NCBI GenBank assembly: GCA_036245805.1
Contig: BTRK01000004.1
Coordinates: 3,348,001 to 3,412,000 of the forward strand
Source of the DNA: Pristionchus mayeri
Lineage: Eukaryota > Nematoda > Chromadorea > Rhabditida > Neodiplogasteridae
Direction: 5' to 3'
Length of the DNA: 64,000 nucleotides
The notes under the pieces were generated by a model that was given only the letters and a program-made list of their open reading frames with translations, was not told where the DNA came from and made no database searches. A program made the translations under genes and the position numbers. Positions 24,801-37,500 of the stretch are shown piece after piece. How positions within the stretch are numbered: position 1 is the first letter of the stretch; every line of letters starts with the position of its first letter.

Positions 24801-26385
24801 ATGTATCATTACGTGGAGCGGGACTTGCACCCGTTCCCCACTATTAGCCCAGATATAGAGTGTTTAGAAAATTTGAAAACAGAAGAATTTCTTGGAATTT
24901 TCTCCTCTTTCGAATGCGCTAGGTCTCGTTATGAACCTCCATGGACACTCTGTGACGTCTCCTTGTTAGGTGCCGTGAATTAGAATGGATAAAGGGAGGT
25001 GTATCATTTCAGAACTCTTTGTTTTGAGCTCAATGATGAATTTGGAGCACTTTATTGTTCACCCTCTGTAGAGTTCTAAAATGACCAGTTCTAAAATGAT
25101 ACACCCCATGTATAAAGTGCTCGCCTGTTGTCCGTCGATGTATCTCGTGCGCACCAGAGAGGAGGTGAGGTCGAGTTGGAACTGTAATAACCCCGAACGA
25201 TTTGTGTGCGCTCCCCTCTCGACATGTCTGACGTCAGCCAGCTTAAGGTTACTGAGAGAGGAGCATTTCGCGCTTATTGCTGCTTCTCTCGCTAATTTGT
25301 TTGAGATATTTCAAGGCATTTTCTTCTCCGAAAATATCACTGATTGTGGTGAAGGTCAGAAAAAAATTGCAATATTATCACAGATATATGAAAATTTGAA
25401 ACCTTTCTCCTGACGGTCTTCGTCAGTTCCATTTCGCCACCGGGCATGAGGATTCGATAAGTGAGAACCTGCACTCGACATCCGTCCGCTGGATCGATCT
25501 CCTCTGCCTGAAAATTCGAAGTATTATGGGATTCCCAAGGAAAAAGTTCTGTGTCTAATCATGGCGAATCTGCATTGTTTCGTGAACCCCTTGAGGTAGA
25601 TCGCTTGCCTCGGTCACTTCGAGAATCTCTCCTCCTTGGGTATCAATGGGAGGAAAATTGGCAGCGACATCTCCAAATCGAGAAGTTATCGCCTCGGGCG
25701 ATGAGAAGTCCATCTGAATAATCTGAGATTGAGCACTGTTCGTTTACTTAGAGATAGCGTTTGCATTTGAGCATTTATTATCGATAGTTCTCAAAAATTG
25801 AGAAATTACGTAATTCGAATATCGTGCGTCTTGCAAACAGATACGCATAAATATTCCGGAAAAGCGCACTTTCTTTAGATCTGTTATCGAAATAAATTTC
25901 ACGAGCTTCTAAAAACAATTAGGCAATTTCAAACGACGTCACGTAGAAAAAAATAGTGAGATAGTGATTGTTGTACACATAATTCACTCACGTCGTTCAT
26001 TCCCTTCAGCCCGAGGAGAGGTGGAATGGCGACGCGCGACGACATCTCCTGCATTATTTGTTATTTTTTTCTCATTTTGAATCTATTTTCAGCTCTCGGT
26101 AGCGACTTTTTTCATGTATTTTTGGCTACTGGATCTCAGATGGGCCTCCCCTCATCTAACTTCGCATTTCGAGGAGGTGGAGGCGCAGAGGTCTCGCTAA
26201 TTTATCTCGGATTTTCAACCCTTCGCAGATGCATCCAGTTCTCACCTTGACGGGCGTCACCTCAGTCTCCACAGAGACGACTATGGGAGTGCCTTCGAAG
26301 GGGACGACGGGACGATTCTTGACGTAGAGGTCGCTCTCTTTGTCTGCGAGCGCACGAAGGGTCGCTTGCCAGGGAGGTCGACGAC
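18862..26385 (-). CDS. exc-5: FGD/EXC-5-like RhoGEF (DH-PH-FYVE-PH), 5' end missing
   Basis: A Rho-family (probably Cdc42) exchange factor acting at membranes and actin. Twenty-four exons join in phase from 26385-26246 to 18957-18862, giving at least 874 aa. The first ~325 residues match no domain I know. DH: exons 22493 to 21549, with ELVDSEERYVEKLKLL, CPVQRVMRYQLLLQEYKKH and an Asn-rich end. PH1: 21333 to 20691, with RELLQTGSLQKIS and FVFLFNDLIVLAS. FYVE-like zinc finger: 20632-20068, with CAECDEEF, CSQC, CKKC and CETC. PH2: 19957-19331, with FFVIRSNFCLYSY and HTFSLRIGSRRLYMI. The C-terminus ends SVSSR. The order matches vertebrate FGD proteins and C. elegans EXC-5, which shapes excretory canals. 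The first listed exon begins in phase, so an upstream start exon is missing. Two introns use GC donors (after 25609 and 23498). Confidence 0.85.
22254..22300. repeat. Half copy of the family A hairpin
   Basis: Only the right arm is present, ending CAGACGATTGCTC; no left arm is visible upstream. It lies in the intron between exons 11 and 12 of the RhoGEF gene. Confidence 0.75.
25000..25106. repeat. Hairpin repeat in an RhoGEF intron
   Basis: GGTGTATCATTTCAGAACTC on the left pairs, with one mismatch, with the complement of AGTTCTAAAATGATACACC on the right. Part of the right arm (AGTTCTAAAATGA) is repeated directly. It lies in the intron between 25403 and 24626. Confidence 0.6.
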
Positions 26386-29300
26386 CTGAATCCCTGATTT
26401 AAATCTCAAACGGTGAAGAAAAGAATAATGTAGGCTTCGAAATTGCCGCAACGATACAACATTAAAGAGGAATGTGGGGTGACAATTAGCTTCGGGAGAG
26501 GTTCCTGGTTTTCTAATTGAATGTTGTGCCCATTAAGCGATTGGCTGCTTTCCCGCAGAGAATGTTGCGACAACCGACTGCTTCCGGGGTAACGACAACT
26601 CGAGAGAAGGAAACGCCCACGAAAAGCGCTCCGGGGTAGCAGAACGCACCAATGCTCACGCTCAACGGCCGCGATAGCTAATATGAGGAGAGGAAGGAAG
26701 GGTCAACGCGCCGTGAGGAGAATGAAAGAAAGAACTGCGTTAAATGGAGCAGAAGTCAGCTGCAGAAGAAGGAGAAGAGGGAGAGTCCGGCTATTCCGTA
26801 TCGTGGTGGGCAACCAAGATCCTGGACACGGGCCTCGAAAGGAGGAAAAAAGCTCTGATTTCAGCCTGGCGAGAGCCTAGTAGGAAATTGAAACTTGATC
26901 CGAGTGTGGCGCCGATCCGTGAATGATCGCAGTGGGGAAAAGGAGGAGGAAGAAGAGGAAAACGCGTGCACAAAAGACTTTTATTATTTCCCCGTTCATG
27001 CAAACAACAGCACACGTATGTGAGGGGGACGGTGAGTCAGCCCCGTTTCCGAGGGAGCTTCCCTGATTCAGAAGGAGAATTTTTCGAACATTCATGCAAT
27101 CCACTCGATTTTACACGCTCTCTTACGGGTTAGGGAAAGATAGGTCATATGTTGCGCCTTAGGCTGGATCACAGTGGGCAACATCTGAGGGTCAAGCACT
27201 TCCCTCACAAAGCGAGAAGCGAGAAGGAGAATGCCTCGGGGGTGTTATCGTGCACTGGACAATGGACGTTACCTTTGCACTCCTGAACTCGCTGCAACTC
27301 CATTGCTCGTACTATAAAACACGTCTCGGGAAGTGGCGAGACTAGAGGGCTATCCGGCGCCCTATTCAATGGACGAGTAGAGAGGAGAGCGAGGGTTGGA
27401 GGAATCTCTTCTCCCTCTCCAAATCAGTAGTGGATAGAGGAGTGGGGTTGCGAGAGGAGCACGAGAGTGTTCGGACTGAGCGGATGCCCAGAGAGAAGCG
27501 AACATAGAGGGATGAGCGAGAGGAAGAGGGCATCACTTTGTGTACGCAGAGGTTATTAAAATCCCTCCCTCGATAATGGGGGATTTAGTGCATGCTCAGC
27601 GGTCGATAGGGACTATTCAATTCAGAGAACCTCTTGAACGGGGTAAAGTGGTCGAGAAATGCAAATTGCGCGTTCCGATTAGAAAGTTGCTTTCAAGAGT
27701 AAGTGAATGGAGAGTGGGAGAAGATAAGTGGCCGGGGCAAACCATCACCAGTCGATTTCAAACTGTGTTCTTTTCCCTCGCTCTGAGCAAACAGAAGGAT
27801 GATTCTACTTCTCTCCAGAACAACAGATATGGATGATAATTGTAAGGGCGATGGGAACAGAAAGAGAGGCTGATAACTGTAGTGCACTTGATACAGACTA
27901 GGGATCAGGAGTGATCGAGAGGGTGCGAGGCAAAGGAAGGAGAGACGACCGTGGTAGCTGACTCATTGATCATGCAAAGCCTCGACTCGCTGATAGCAAT
28001 GCGATAGGAGGAAAGTGTACTCAAATATTGACGGGACTTTAATATTTTCGGGTTGTGGATTCGCAAGTCTAGTGTAACAGAGCTATAGTTGAATCAAGTT
28101 ATCTATTCGCAATACGTTCTAAGAAAACAAGCTTTCGAAAAGGGGCCAGCTTACTGACGAAGCCAAACTGACACCGGGGAGATTGCGCGATCGATTCATG
28201 CAAAATAAGCCCTTTATCTGCAGGGTGATTGGCCCAAATCTCGAATCGAATCATAAAAGGAGCACAGCTAACCTCTCTCGATGCTTATCGAGCAGAGCGC
28301 ACGTTATCATACCGCGGGGGCTTTACGACACAGCGGGACGCCCGCCTCGTAAAGAGGAAGCGAACGAAAGTTCAGGAGAAGGGTCAGTCACCTCCTCATT
28401 TCTCACACTCTCTAGTCGACTCTGGCGATAATCGAGTGCTTGGAATTGTAGAGAGAGAACACGGAAAAAGAGGTTGAGACCGGGATCTTTCCCTCCTCCA
28501 CCTTAGAAGTCTCGTGTCAAGCAAACATGGCGCGCCCACGGAAGAATGCCGGATAGTGCCCAGAACTCAGACATTTACTCATAAAGTCAGACAATGAATA
28601 GTCTGGATTTCGAGAGCGAGATAGCTTCATTCAGGAGAAAACAGAGGATTCGGAGAAAATGCGGATAATAAGCGATGAGGATAGATGGGCGTTCTGCATA
28701 GGAAATGTGTGTATGTGTGTGCGAATAAAGAGGAGGAAAAACACGGGGAGATGCATAAGAAGAGAGGGCAGCGGGGCGATTAGCCGAGAATAGCATTAGC
28801 ACACACACACACAAGCGACGTCGCCGCGTGTCTACAAGTGGGGGGATTCTAATAAGGGCTTTAAATGTCGACGATGTTGTCGAAGAAAGATTTACAACGC
28901 CCTCACACGCTTTTCCCAGATTGAGAGAAAGGGAAAGAAGGGCGAATTAGGAGAAATCAGTGCTTGACAAGTTCGAAACGAGAGCGAATTAAGTCGCTTC
29001 CCGAGATGATCTCGAGGAGGAACAATGATTTGCCCCTCTCCATGTCACATGGTAACCAGTCTGTCGAGGAATCGTCTGACTCTCTCCAAAATACACGCTC
29101 TCTCGTCCATAAGAGTGAGCGAGAGAGTGTATGATATGAGGAGAGCGAGAACAATGTCTGTCATAGAGCGCGCGCGCGTAATGAATGGAGTATCGTCAAC
29201 GAGAAGCGTTCCGTACCGGCAAACAGGAAGAGTCTTGGCCAACTGCGGAGGCTTTACTGCGCCATTTCAATTAGATGCGGTGGACGCCGCCAGCAGACAA

Positions 29301-32300
29301 ACATTCGTAATTTAATGGGCGCCCCCGAAAAAATCAGATTGCAAACAGTGTCCTGGCACGCAGCGTCTTTACCGCCGCAGGCACGGAAAACAGTTGCATC
29401 TTCATTCAAAACACGACCATCGCTAAGGGAATGACACGATAGAATTGATAATCTGATCCGATCAAAGACATGGATACACATCTCGAGAGGCACCGCCTTT
29501 AAGGATTGGTGTTGATATTGATCTGAGCTGATCAGCAACACGCATAGGAGAAGCGGAAATGGCAGAGGAGGAGGGGGAGAGGGTGAAAGAGAAGGGGAGT
29601 GGTGACAGGGTGTTTCTGATTATCTTTGTGCGTGTGCCCGTCCCCCTCCCCTATTGACGCGCCCTCCTCTCAGGGTGACTAAGCCGATCGGTCCACTCTC
29701 TTGACGAGATAGAAGGGCAGGACAGGGCAGGGCCCGGCATGGGTAAAAACAAGGAACACCGAAAGGGCAGACGGTGAATCCGTAATGGGAAAAGCTGAAA
29801 ACGATGCGAAATGCCGTTTCGCATGACGAAATCGGTCAAAAAAGAGAACTAAAATTGCCCGTCCGACTCCTGAAATAGACTGGGCATCTACTATTTCCTC
29901 CTCCGCCCTTCTCTTTTCGCCCCTCTGGATTGTCGAGGATTAGCTGAAATCAGCGCAGTTTCTACTAGAAATAAGCGAATAGATTTCACGAAAACGGGAA
30001 AGGAAGTGGAAGGGGGGAGATTTGATAGAAAAAGTGCGGCCTGCTGGCGCCTGATCTGGACTGGAGATAACCAGAAAGACGAGAAGAGCACAGGGCCATA
30101 ATCGGTTCATAATCTAGAGAAAGTAGAGTGACGATTAGGAGAACAGGAGGATAGGACAACGACAGGAGGGAGAGAGGGAACTGAGTTTGAATTAAGGACC
30201 ATTGTTTGGTAATGGACAATCAATGATAAATGGTTACTAGTGGACGGTAATCATTGTTTGGCGAGAAAATCGGGTTATTGAGGCAGATGAGTTGTAGATC
30301 TAACAGTGAGCGAATGAGTGAAGATCGGGCGCGTGTCGAATCAACGTGTGAATGCAAACAAAGAAGGAGAGGAGGAGGGGGGAGTCTTAAGGGGAGAGAT
30401 AGATCTGAACACCCCCGGGTCAGCGCCCGTTTACACATCTCCTCTAGAGGCGGATCACAGTTCTCGCCCCGTCGCAATGTTGTCGTCGCGGCTTACTCTT
30501 CTCCCCTTCCCACTACTGCATTTTCTATCAGCTCTCTTTGTCTATTTATTCGTCTTATCTGACAGGAGAACTCTGACGCTCCTCCCTGACTACCACCTCT
30601 TTCCTCATCTCCACCCACATTAGCTCTCGGCTTGTTAAACTCTCAGAGGCTGTATCATCAATTTGTCATGGCCGAGCTCAACAGGATTATGATGAGTAAC
30701 ATGGGACTCTCTCCAGAAACCATTGTCTCTCGACGAATTGGATGAGAGGGAGAAGAAGAGATATGAAAAGAGCGATCATTGCTCACGATGATTGATCGGA
30801 AAGAAGGGCGCGGCTAATAGGCTAAATCATAACAGAATCTCGAGAGCGAGCACAAGCAATAGCGCAAATTATGGACGGAAAATTATTATAAAACTAGACC
30901 GGATGTCACCCGCCATCGGCTGGGGGGGGGTGTCCGTGCTAACGGAGTAGGATTCGAAATAACTAGTGACGAAACTTGATGAAGCGCGAGCCCGGTCATA
31001 CACACACACTGCGCAGAAGAAGGTAGAGATAGACCACTTTTTCCCAAAGGAAGCAAAGAATGAATGGCGGGTTTCGAAGAAGTTCCATGAGAGTCGTGTA
31101 ATTTTTCTCGTGCTCCTCACTACTTCCTCTTCTGATTTCTCCCGTGGGAGGGCGCCAACCTTGACTCCTCTCCATCCTCTCGCTTCTTCCCATTACAGAT
31201 GGATGAGGGAGATGCGCCACTCTGAGACGTAGAAGTTCCCAGTTCGGACTTGGAACGGGCCAGGAATAGCAAAGGGAGCGGCATCGGCAATTCTTGCGAC
31301 AGTGTTTACAACGAAGCTCTCGCGACACCACTGAACATTTCGCGAGCATCTCGAGAGTTCGGGAAACAATCCCGTGAAGAAGCGCAGCAGTGTAGTCCGA
31401 TTTCGCTGACTACTAGCCTGCGGGCGCGCGTAAAACATCTGGGGGCTGAGCGAATCTCGCAGTCGAACAACAAACGCTTTATGATCGGAAATCGATAGCT
31501 AGAAATCTGATCAGAGAGCGAGGAACGAAAAGAAAGCTTGGGAAGTGCACACATTCTGCGCCTTCACAGACTCGTATTTACATTTTCCAGACGCGCCCAG
31601 GAATAAACACTAAATTATGACACAAAGAGAGAGCGGGGACGGTGGCTTAGTAAGCAGACCGGGAAGGAGTGAAAGAAGGCACCGAAGCGGATTTGCGTAC
31701 TGTAGGTAAGGCAAATAACAAAGCGATCGTTCACCTGCAAGAGCAAAGGCTGGAGCAATGGTCTGACTCTCTTCAGTTTGCACGCTCTCTCATCTCTGTG
31801 ACCGGCGAGAGAGCGTGCAAACTGAAGAGAGTCGGACCATTGCTCAAAGGCTGAGAGCGGCAGGAGTTCGTAAAGGAGGAGTTACGATCACCGGCGAGAC
31901 TAGAGACCCTTCAGCATGGAGAGATTCTGCTCTGCCCTCGCACTCAAATTGAGAGAAAAGGCTGCCGATCACTTCAAGGCGAGAATTACGCCTCTCTCGA
32001 GTTCCGACGCTCGTTTGTTGTGGTTCTCGGAGAAATTGGAGCCTCGCACGCTCGAAAACAATCGTTACGCGGAGATAGATATCGTAGTGATCGGCAATCT
32101 GACACCACCCGGAATTATCCTCGGAGACCGCAAAGTACGGTAAATATTATAATTCGAATAACAATATCGAAGAATTAATGATATAATACAAAAGTTCCGC
32201 GATGAAGGTCGGCCTGGGGAATAATATTTTCAAGAAGTTCTGAATAGTGCATTGAACAATGATGATCTCAGGATAAACACTACAACTAGAAGTTACTCTG

Positions 32301-34549
32301 GGGATGAACACAAGAACTGGAAGTTACTCTGAGGGGATAATGGAGAGAACGAGGGAACTCCTCGTTGCTTCCCAGTGACGTGACATCCATCCATCGTCAT
32401 TGAGCCGCGCTGTCTCGAGTCTTTACACACCGCGAAAGCGAGTGAGAGAGTGACCAATGTCCCTCTCTTCCTTCTCTAGTCTCTCTCTCTCTCTCTTCGG
32501 TAAAATCAAGTGTAATGCCCTCCCGATGACCCAAGAATCGTGGAGGGGGAGGAAGTTGGGTGCTGATAGCACGCGGAAAACTCGAGAACTTTCTGTCAAT
32601 TTACTCTGCCTGCAGGGAGGGTTTCATTTCGTCCATTTCCTAAACTGCTCGTGACTTGATTAGACATTCGACTACGCTAGTGAGTGACAGGACCGAGGGG
32701 TCAAAGGGCGAAGGGAAAGATCGAGAAAAACCTGCGAAAATAAGAAGAAGAGAGAGATTCACGCGCGAGCTCAGGTAATCCGACCTCTGATTTCGGAAAG
32801 GTGAGAAGGAACGAGCGGGCGGAGGCTGTCTGAGTTCCCCTTCGAGAGGTGAGAGGGGGATCGAGGGGTGTCAACGGCAATGACCCCGCTCTCTCAATAT
32901 CGCCTGCTCTCTCGCTCTTTCTACCTGACGAGAGAGTGTGTGGACTTGAGAGAGTCTCGTTCGGCGTCAATGGTTGCAGGAATTGGCTGACACCTGCACC
33001 TCGCAGACTCCGGAAATGCGTTCTCTCCGATTTAAGATTGGGAACCGAGGCGAACCGAGGCGTGGGGTGAAAACGAGCTTCAAAAGTTCGAAATTTTCGA
33101 AAATTAAGCTATTTGCCGGTCCTTCTTGATCTGAGGGACTGCGACCGGAAGATATTTAGACAACGAACGTCTAAGACCACCAAAAACAGAGAGAACGAGT
33201 GCTACGATCTCATCCTCCCCTCCCTCACTCTCAAAATGTTGTTCCGTTCATCCAGAGATGGACTTGCGGATTCTTGAACCTATCCTCCAGGGAGTTAGAG
33301 ACGGATTGAACTGACCAAATTCCGTTGTTGACTCTCGATTGCGCTTCTCATCGGACGTAGTAGTTTGAGCAGGCCCATTTGGCGTGAGATTGATGGGAAT
33401 CCTTGATAGATTGGGTGCGAGAAGGCCCCGCTCACACTCGAATTACTGCCCCCAGCGACGGATTTTATTGCCGCCCCCCTCGTGCTCCCGCTCGACCTTT
33501 GATTATCGAGAAAATGACGAGAAATCGCGAATGTATTGTCTGCGAATCATGGATAAATTGCGCGTCTCTCACCATTTGGAATACTATTTCGATGGTAGGA
33601 AAGCAAACGTGAAATTGGGAGTGGGGCACGAATCATAGAAAAGAAAAGATGCGGGAAGTACTTGGAGGAGTAGGAGAAGAAAGGGGAGCCAATGAATGGA
33701 AGATGGGACGGAATGAGTCTGCAGCAGAGGGGAACATTCAAGAGACTTTATTAAGCAGAGAATAATTCAGCATCCCAAACGTGGATGACGTGATCGCCAT
33801 GGATTGTATTACGGTAGCGATCGATCGGAGTTCATAATTGATGTACAAGATGAATCATTCAATTTCAGTTGAACACGCAATTCATTTTATCATTCAAAGC
33901 CATCATACTTTTGTTGCTTCCCGAAACAGACTCCTCCTGTTCATTCGAATACTTTATTATCAGACCTATCAACAACGTCGAGAGGTATCACAGAAATGCT
34001 ACATCAATCGCTATTAAATACGCTGCGAAGAAAAGTCTTGGATTGTCGAGGAAGAGCCTCAAGGGAGCTCATTCAAGGATAGGAAAGGGGGGAACCCGAT
34101 CGGGTGGTGTGGTGCGTGTGGTGGTGCAATTGGGGATACGGTAGCCACACGCCGCACTACGCGCGGAATCGTGAATACGGTGGTTCACTCGGCTGCTAGG
34201 GTACACAAGGGCAGATGTGTGAGTGTGTGGTAGTGCACAGGGAAATGTACTCGGAAAGGGAGCGGAGAAAGGGCATGGGGACGAGGGTCTAGAACCAGTA
34301 GGTCAAGAAGAAACAGAGAACTAACAAATACATATATAAATGGAATGTGTGGGCAGCTTGTGTCGCTTAATTTGGCGTCTATACATTATAACCGGAGGAA
34401 CTACGGTAGCCGGGAGGGTTGAGGAAGTGGACCAGTAATGAGGGGGACAGTGCGATTGGGAGGATGGGGATTGTGTGAATAAGTGCCTGGGTTTGGAGTG
34501 AAAGGGGGTGGTGCTGCGGGGGAACAGAGGCCTAGAACTCTTTCCCAAT
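26386..34549. other. Gene-poor region upstream of the RhoGEF gene
   Basis: No supported coding exon. The missing 5' exon or exons and the promoter of the RhoGEF gene should lie here. Much of 26.6-33.7 kb is low-complexity purine- or pyrimidine-rich sequence (GAGA, GGAGGA tracts), which makes long spurious frames. Degenerate hairpins related to families A-C lie at about 29060-29150 and 32880-32980, and a full family A element at 31753-31845. Confidence 0.5.
31753..31845. mobile_element. 93-bp palindromic MITE (family A, copy 3)
   Basis: GAGCAATGG to CCATTGCTC, same length and arm sequence as 1488-1580. The perfect 8-bp duplication AAAGGCTG flanks it (31745-31752, 31846-31853). This copy is outside any gene that I recognise. 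Confidence 0.87.
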
Positions 34550-37500
34550 TTACAGGATAGTATTGCTTCTTCGCTTGCGCTCGTCAGGCTCGCCGAAGAG
34601 TTTGTGCAGCAACTCGCCGAGACGGTCGACTTCGCCAAAGTTGTTGACCTGATACTCACAGGGTTAGGTCGTTTCTAGTCATCAATATACTCAATAATGA
34701 TGACAAATCGGCGCGCGCTCTCCTCGTTTCACACGCTCTCTCGCCGGTCAGACAGAGCGAGAGAGCGTGTGAAACGAGGAGAGCGCGCGCCGATTTGGCA
34801 TCACTAATACTCACCAGCCAGACCTGCGTCGTCCAGATCATCTGCAGCAGCTTGTCGTCGTTCACCTTCAATAGTACAGTTTATTTTCGAATAAAAAGGG
34901 ATAACGAAGGTAGCAGGAAGCGGTGTACGAGTTAGAATTCGGGAAACGATACCACGGTCTCTTCATTTTCCACACTCTCTCACCGCTCGACCTCACAGAG
35001 TGTGTAGAATGAAGAGACGGTGACCCGAGTTACGAACTCTAGTACGAGTGCACCAGTGATTATGAAAGAATGAAATTGGAAGGATGATTCATACCTGATC
35101 GATGCGTACGTTGATGCCAGAGGGGGAAAGGCGGAAGAAGGGAATGTTCTGGGCGTGGCATCGGTCTCGAGCCATTTCGACCACCGAGAGATCGTGACCG
35201 CACACCTGAAAGTCAAAATTTTGTTAAAAAATATTAATTTTTAAATTTTTTAAATATTTGAAAAGTGAGTTTTTTTCACCTGTTCGAGGATGAGCGTGGA
35301 GAGATTAGCGATGTTGAGCGCCTTCTTCTTGATGCTCGTCCCGTTCTTGTACTTTCGCTCCACTCTGCAACGTTTTAATTCAAACAATCGTAAAATCAAA
35401 GCCTCTTTCGTTTATTTGCTTCCCGTACCCTTTTCAACCACGAAATGACTAAAGTGCTACAGACCTCTCTGGTTCTCCGGTTCCGATTGAGAAGACGCCC
35501 TTCAGCTTCACTGGGTTCTGGTGCTTCCGCAGCGCGTCAACTTCCTTAAAAGAGCAACTTCTCAGTGCTTGAGCAATTAGGGAATTCGCGAGTTTTTTCT
35601 TCATAGTTAGATATCCGGTATTCACCTTGAATAGTACGTTGAGTGGGCAATTGGCGACGAAGGAACCATCGACTAGCTTCATTCCGTCCACGTTGTGCGG
35701 CTCGAAGTACGTCGGCGCGGCGCTAAACTCATTTTTTCTTGGTTTAAATATGATCAAGATGAGGCTTCCATGTCAATAAAAAGTAGAAATACCTGCTGGA
35801 TCTGGTTACATCCCTGAAGGAGTAGTCCTTGTCGACTTCAGGGTCGAGTTTGACACCGAACGGGCACGTGAGAGAGTAGTTTCTGAAGAAGTATACACAT
35901 TGCATCAAGCGATATACGAGCGTGACGTCACAGAGTATCCCCCCACAAGGTCCGCTAAATCATAAAGTTAGTCAAACAATGCTTGCAAAGATGAAGGGCC
36001 TTCCCTAGCGCAGGAACGAGCGAGCCTTTTGCGACGCTCCAATTTCATGGTTTCCCGAACAATAATATTTCCTTCCCGCCCGATCGAATTACGTCGGAAG
36101 GGGTGTCAGCCAGTTACTCTTTGATCATCTCAAGCAGTCTCTCTTCATATTGAATTGAATCGGAAATTGGGAAGCGCGTCTATTAAGTCAGTGGAAACCA
36201 GCATAGCTCAATATGCAACATCGCTGTGCACTTTTTTTCGTATTTTCAACTTCCAAAGAAAAAAATCAATTCTTACCTGAAGATGTGCAATCGGGCGGGG
36301 GTGCTGGATATGTCTAGGGCGGGTACGGTAAGTCGTCGAGAGCACGCGTGCATCATCTCTGCGGGAAAGGTTCTGGAAAATCATTAATTTCTCCCTGCAA
36401 CGACCTCAGCAACACACTGCATGGGGTTAACTGCGCGTCTCGCTAACTGTGCAAACTCTCAATTTCAACTCTTTCTCACTATAATGGGTAAGTGTGCTGA
36501 TTGGAGGTACTCGGATTCTGCTATCGATCTACCAGTGCATACTTCCCACATCGTGAGGGTTTCTCCAAACCAAGTATGATTCATCAGCACTCGGCCAAAC
36601 TTACGACATAGTTTCGGGTATGAGTCTGGATAAGAATCTTTGTCTTGCTCTCGGAAGGGAAAACTGACCTCTCGAGACACTCGTTGATGTTCTTAGTCTG
36701 CTGTTGCACCTGGAAAATCGAAATTTTTAGACTTATACGTGACGTCTATTCGATCGACACAATGTTCACAGATTAGCTATAGCAATAAAAGGGCTTATCG
36801 TCGTAGCATTCAAATCCTTATCACTTTCTGACTAATCCACTGTGAACCCACCAAAGTCTGCTTACAAAAGATTCCTTATCAGTGCTCTATTGGGAAATCG
36901 ATACGTCTCAAAGCAGCTTTTCTCACTTTTCCGAGAAGGGAGTGACAGGTTTGAGTGGAAAGGAGCAATCGTTTGACTCTCTTCAGTTTGCACGCTCTCT
37001 CGTCTCTCTGACCGGTGAGAGAGCGTGCAAACCGAAGAGAGTCAGACGATTGCTCATGGGTAGAGTCTTGCCTGGTCGCCGAAGAGACGTCCCATGGTGG
37101 ATCCCTCGAGGAAGATCTGCTTCTTCATATCCCAGTAGAGGAAGAAGGACTCCTTCAGATTTGCGCCCTTCGCAAGGGCCAGAGAGAGCATCGAGCCAGT
37201 GCTGAAATCCACATTTCATTGAAATTCTGAATGACACCGAGTTTGATCCCTGTGTATTCCGAACAGCTTCGAGAACGACATATTTGAGATGTCAATGATT
37301 GACGAAGTAATGCGAGAAGGGTCAGTTCTCCCCCGCAAGCATCTCATCTCTCTGCTGCTCGGGAGGAAAACCCCCCGACCAATGATTTTCTGCGCCGCTC
37401 GCCGCAGAATAACAATGGAATGGCAAATGCCAGTGATGCGCATGTTCTATGAGATTCCCAACCGCGCATGACAAAGCAGGCTCAGGTTCAATTTTTTTAG

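Noticed and set aside
31916..32143. 75-codon + strand frame starting MERFCSALALKL
   Set aside because: Some protein-like character, but no flanking splice sites, domain or second exon could be supported.
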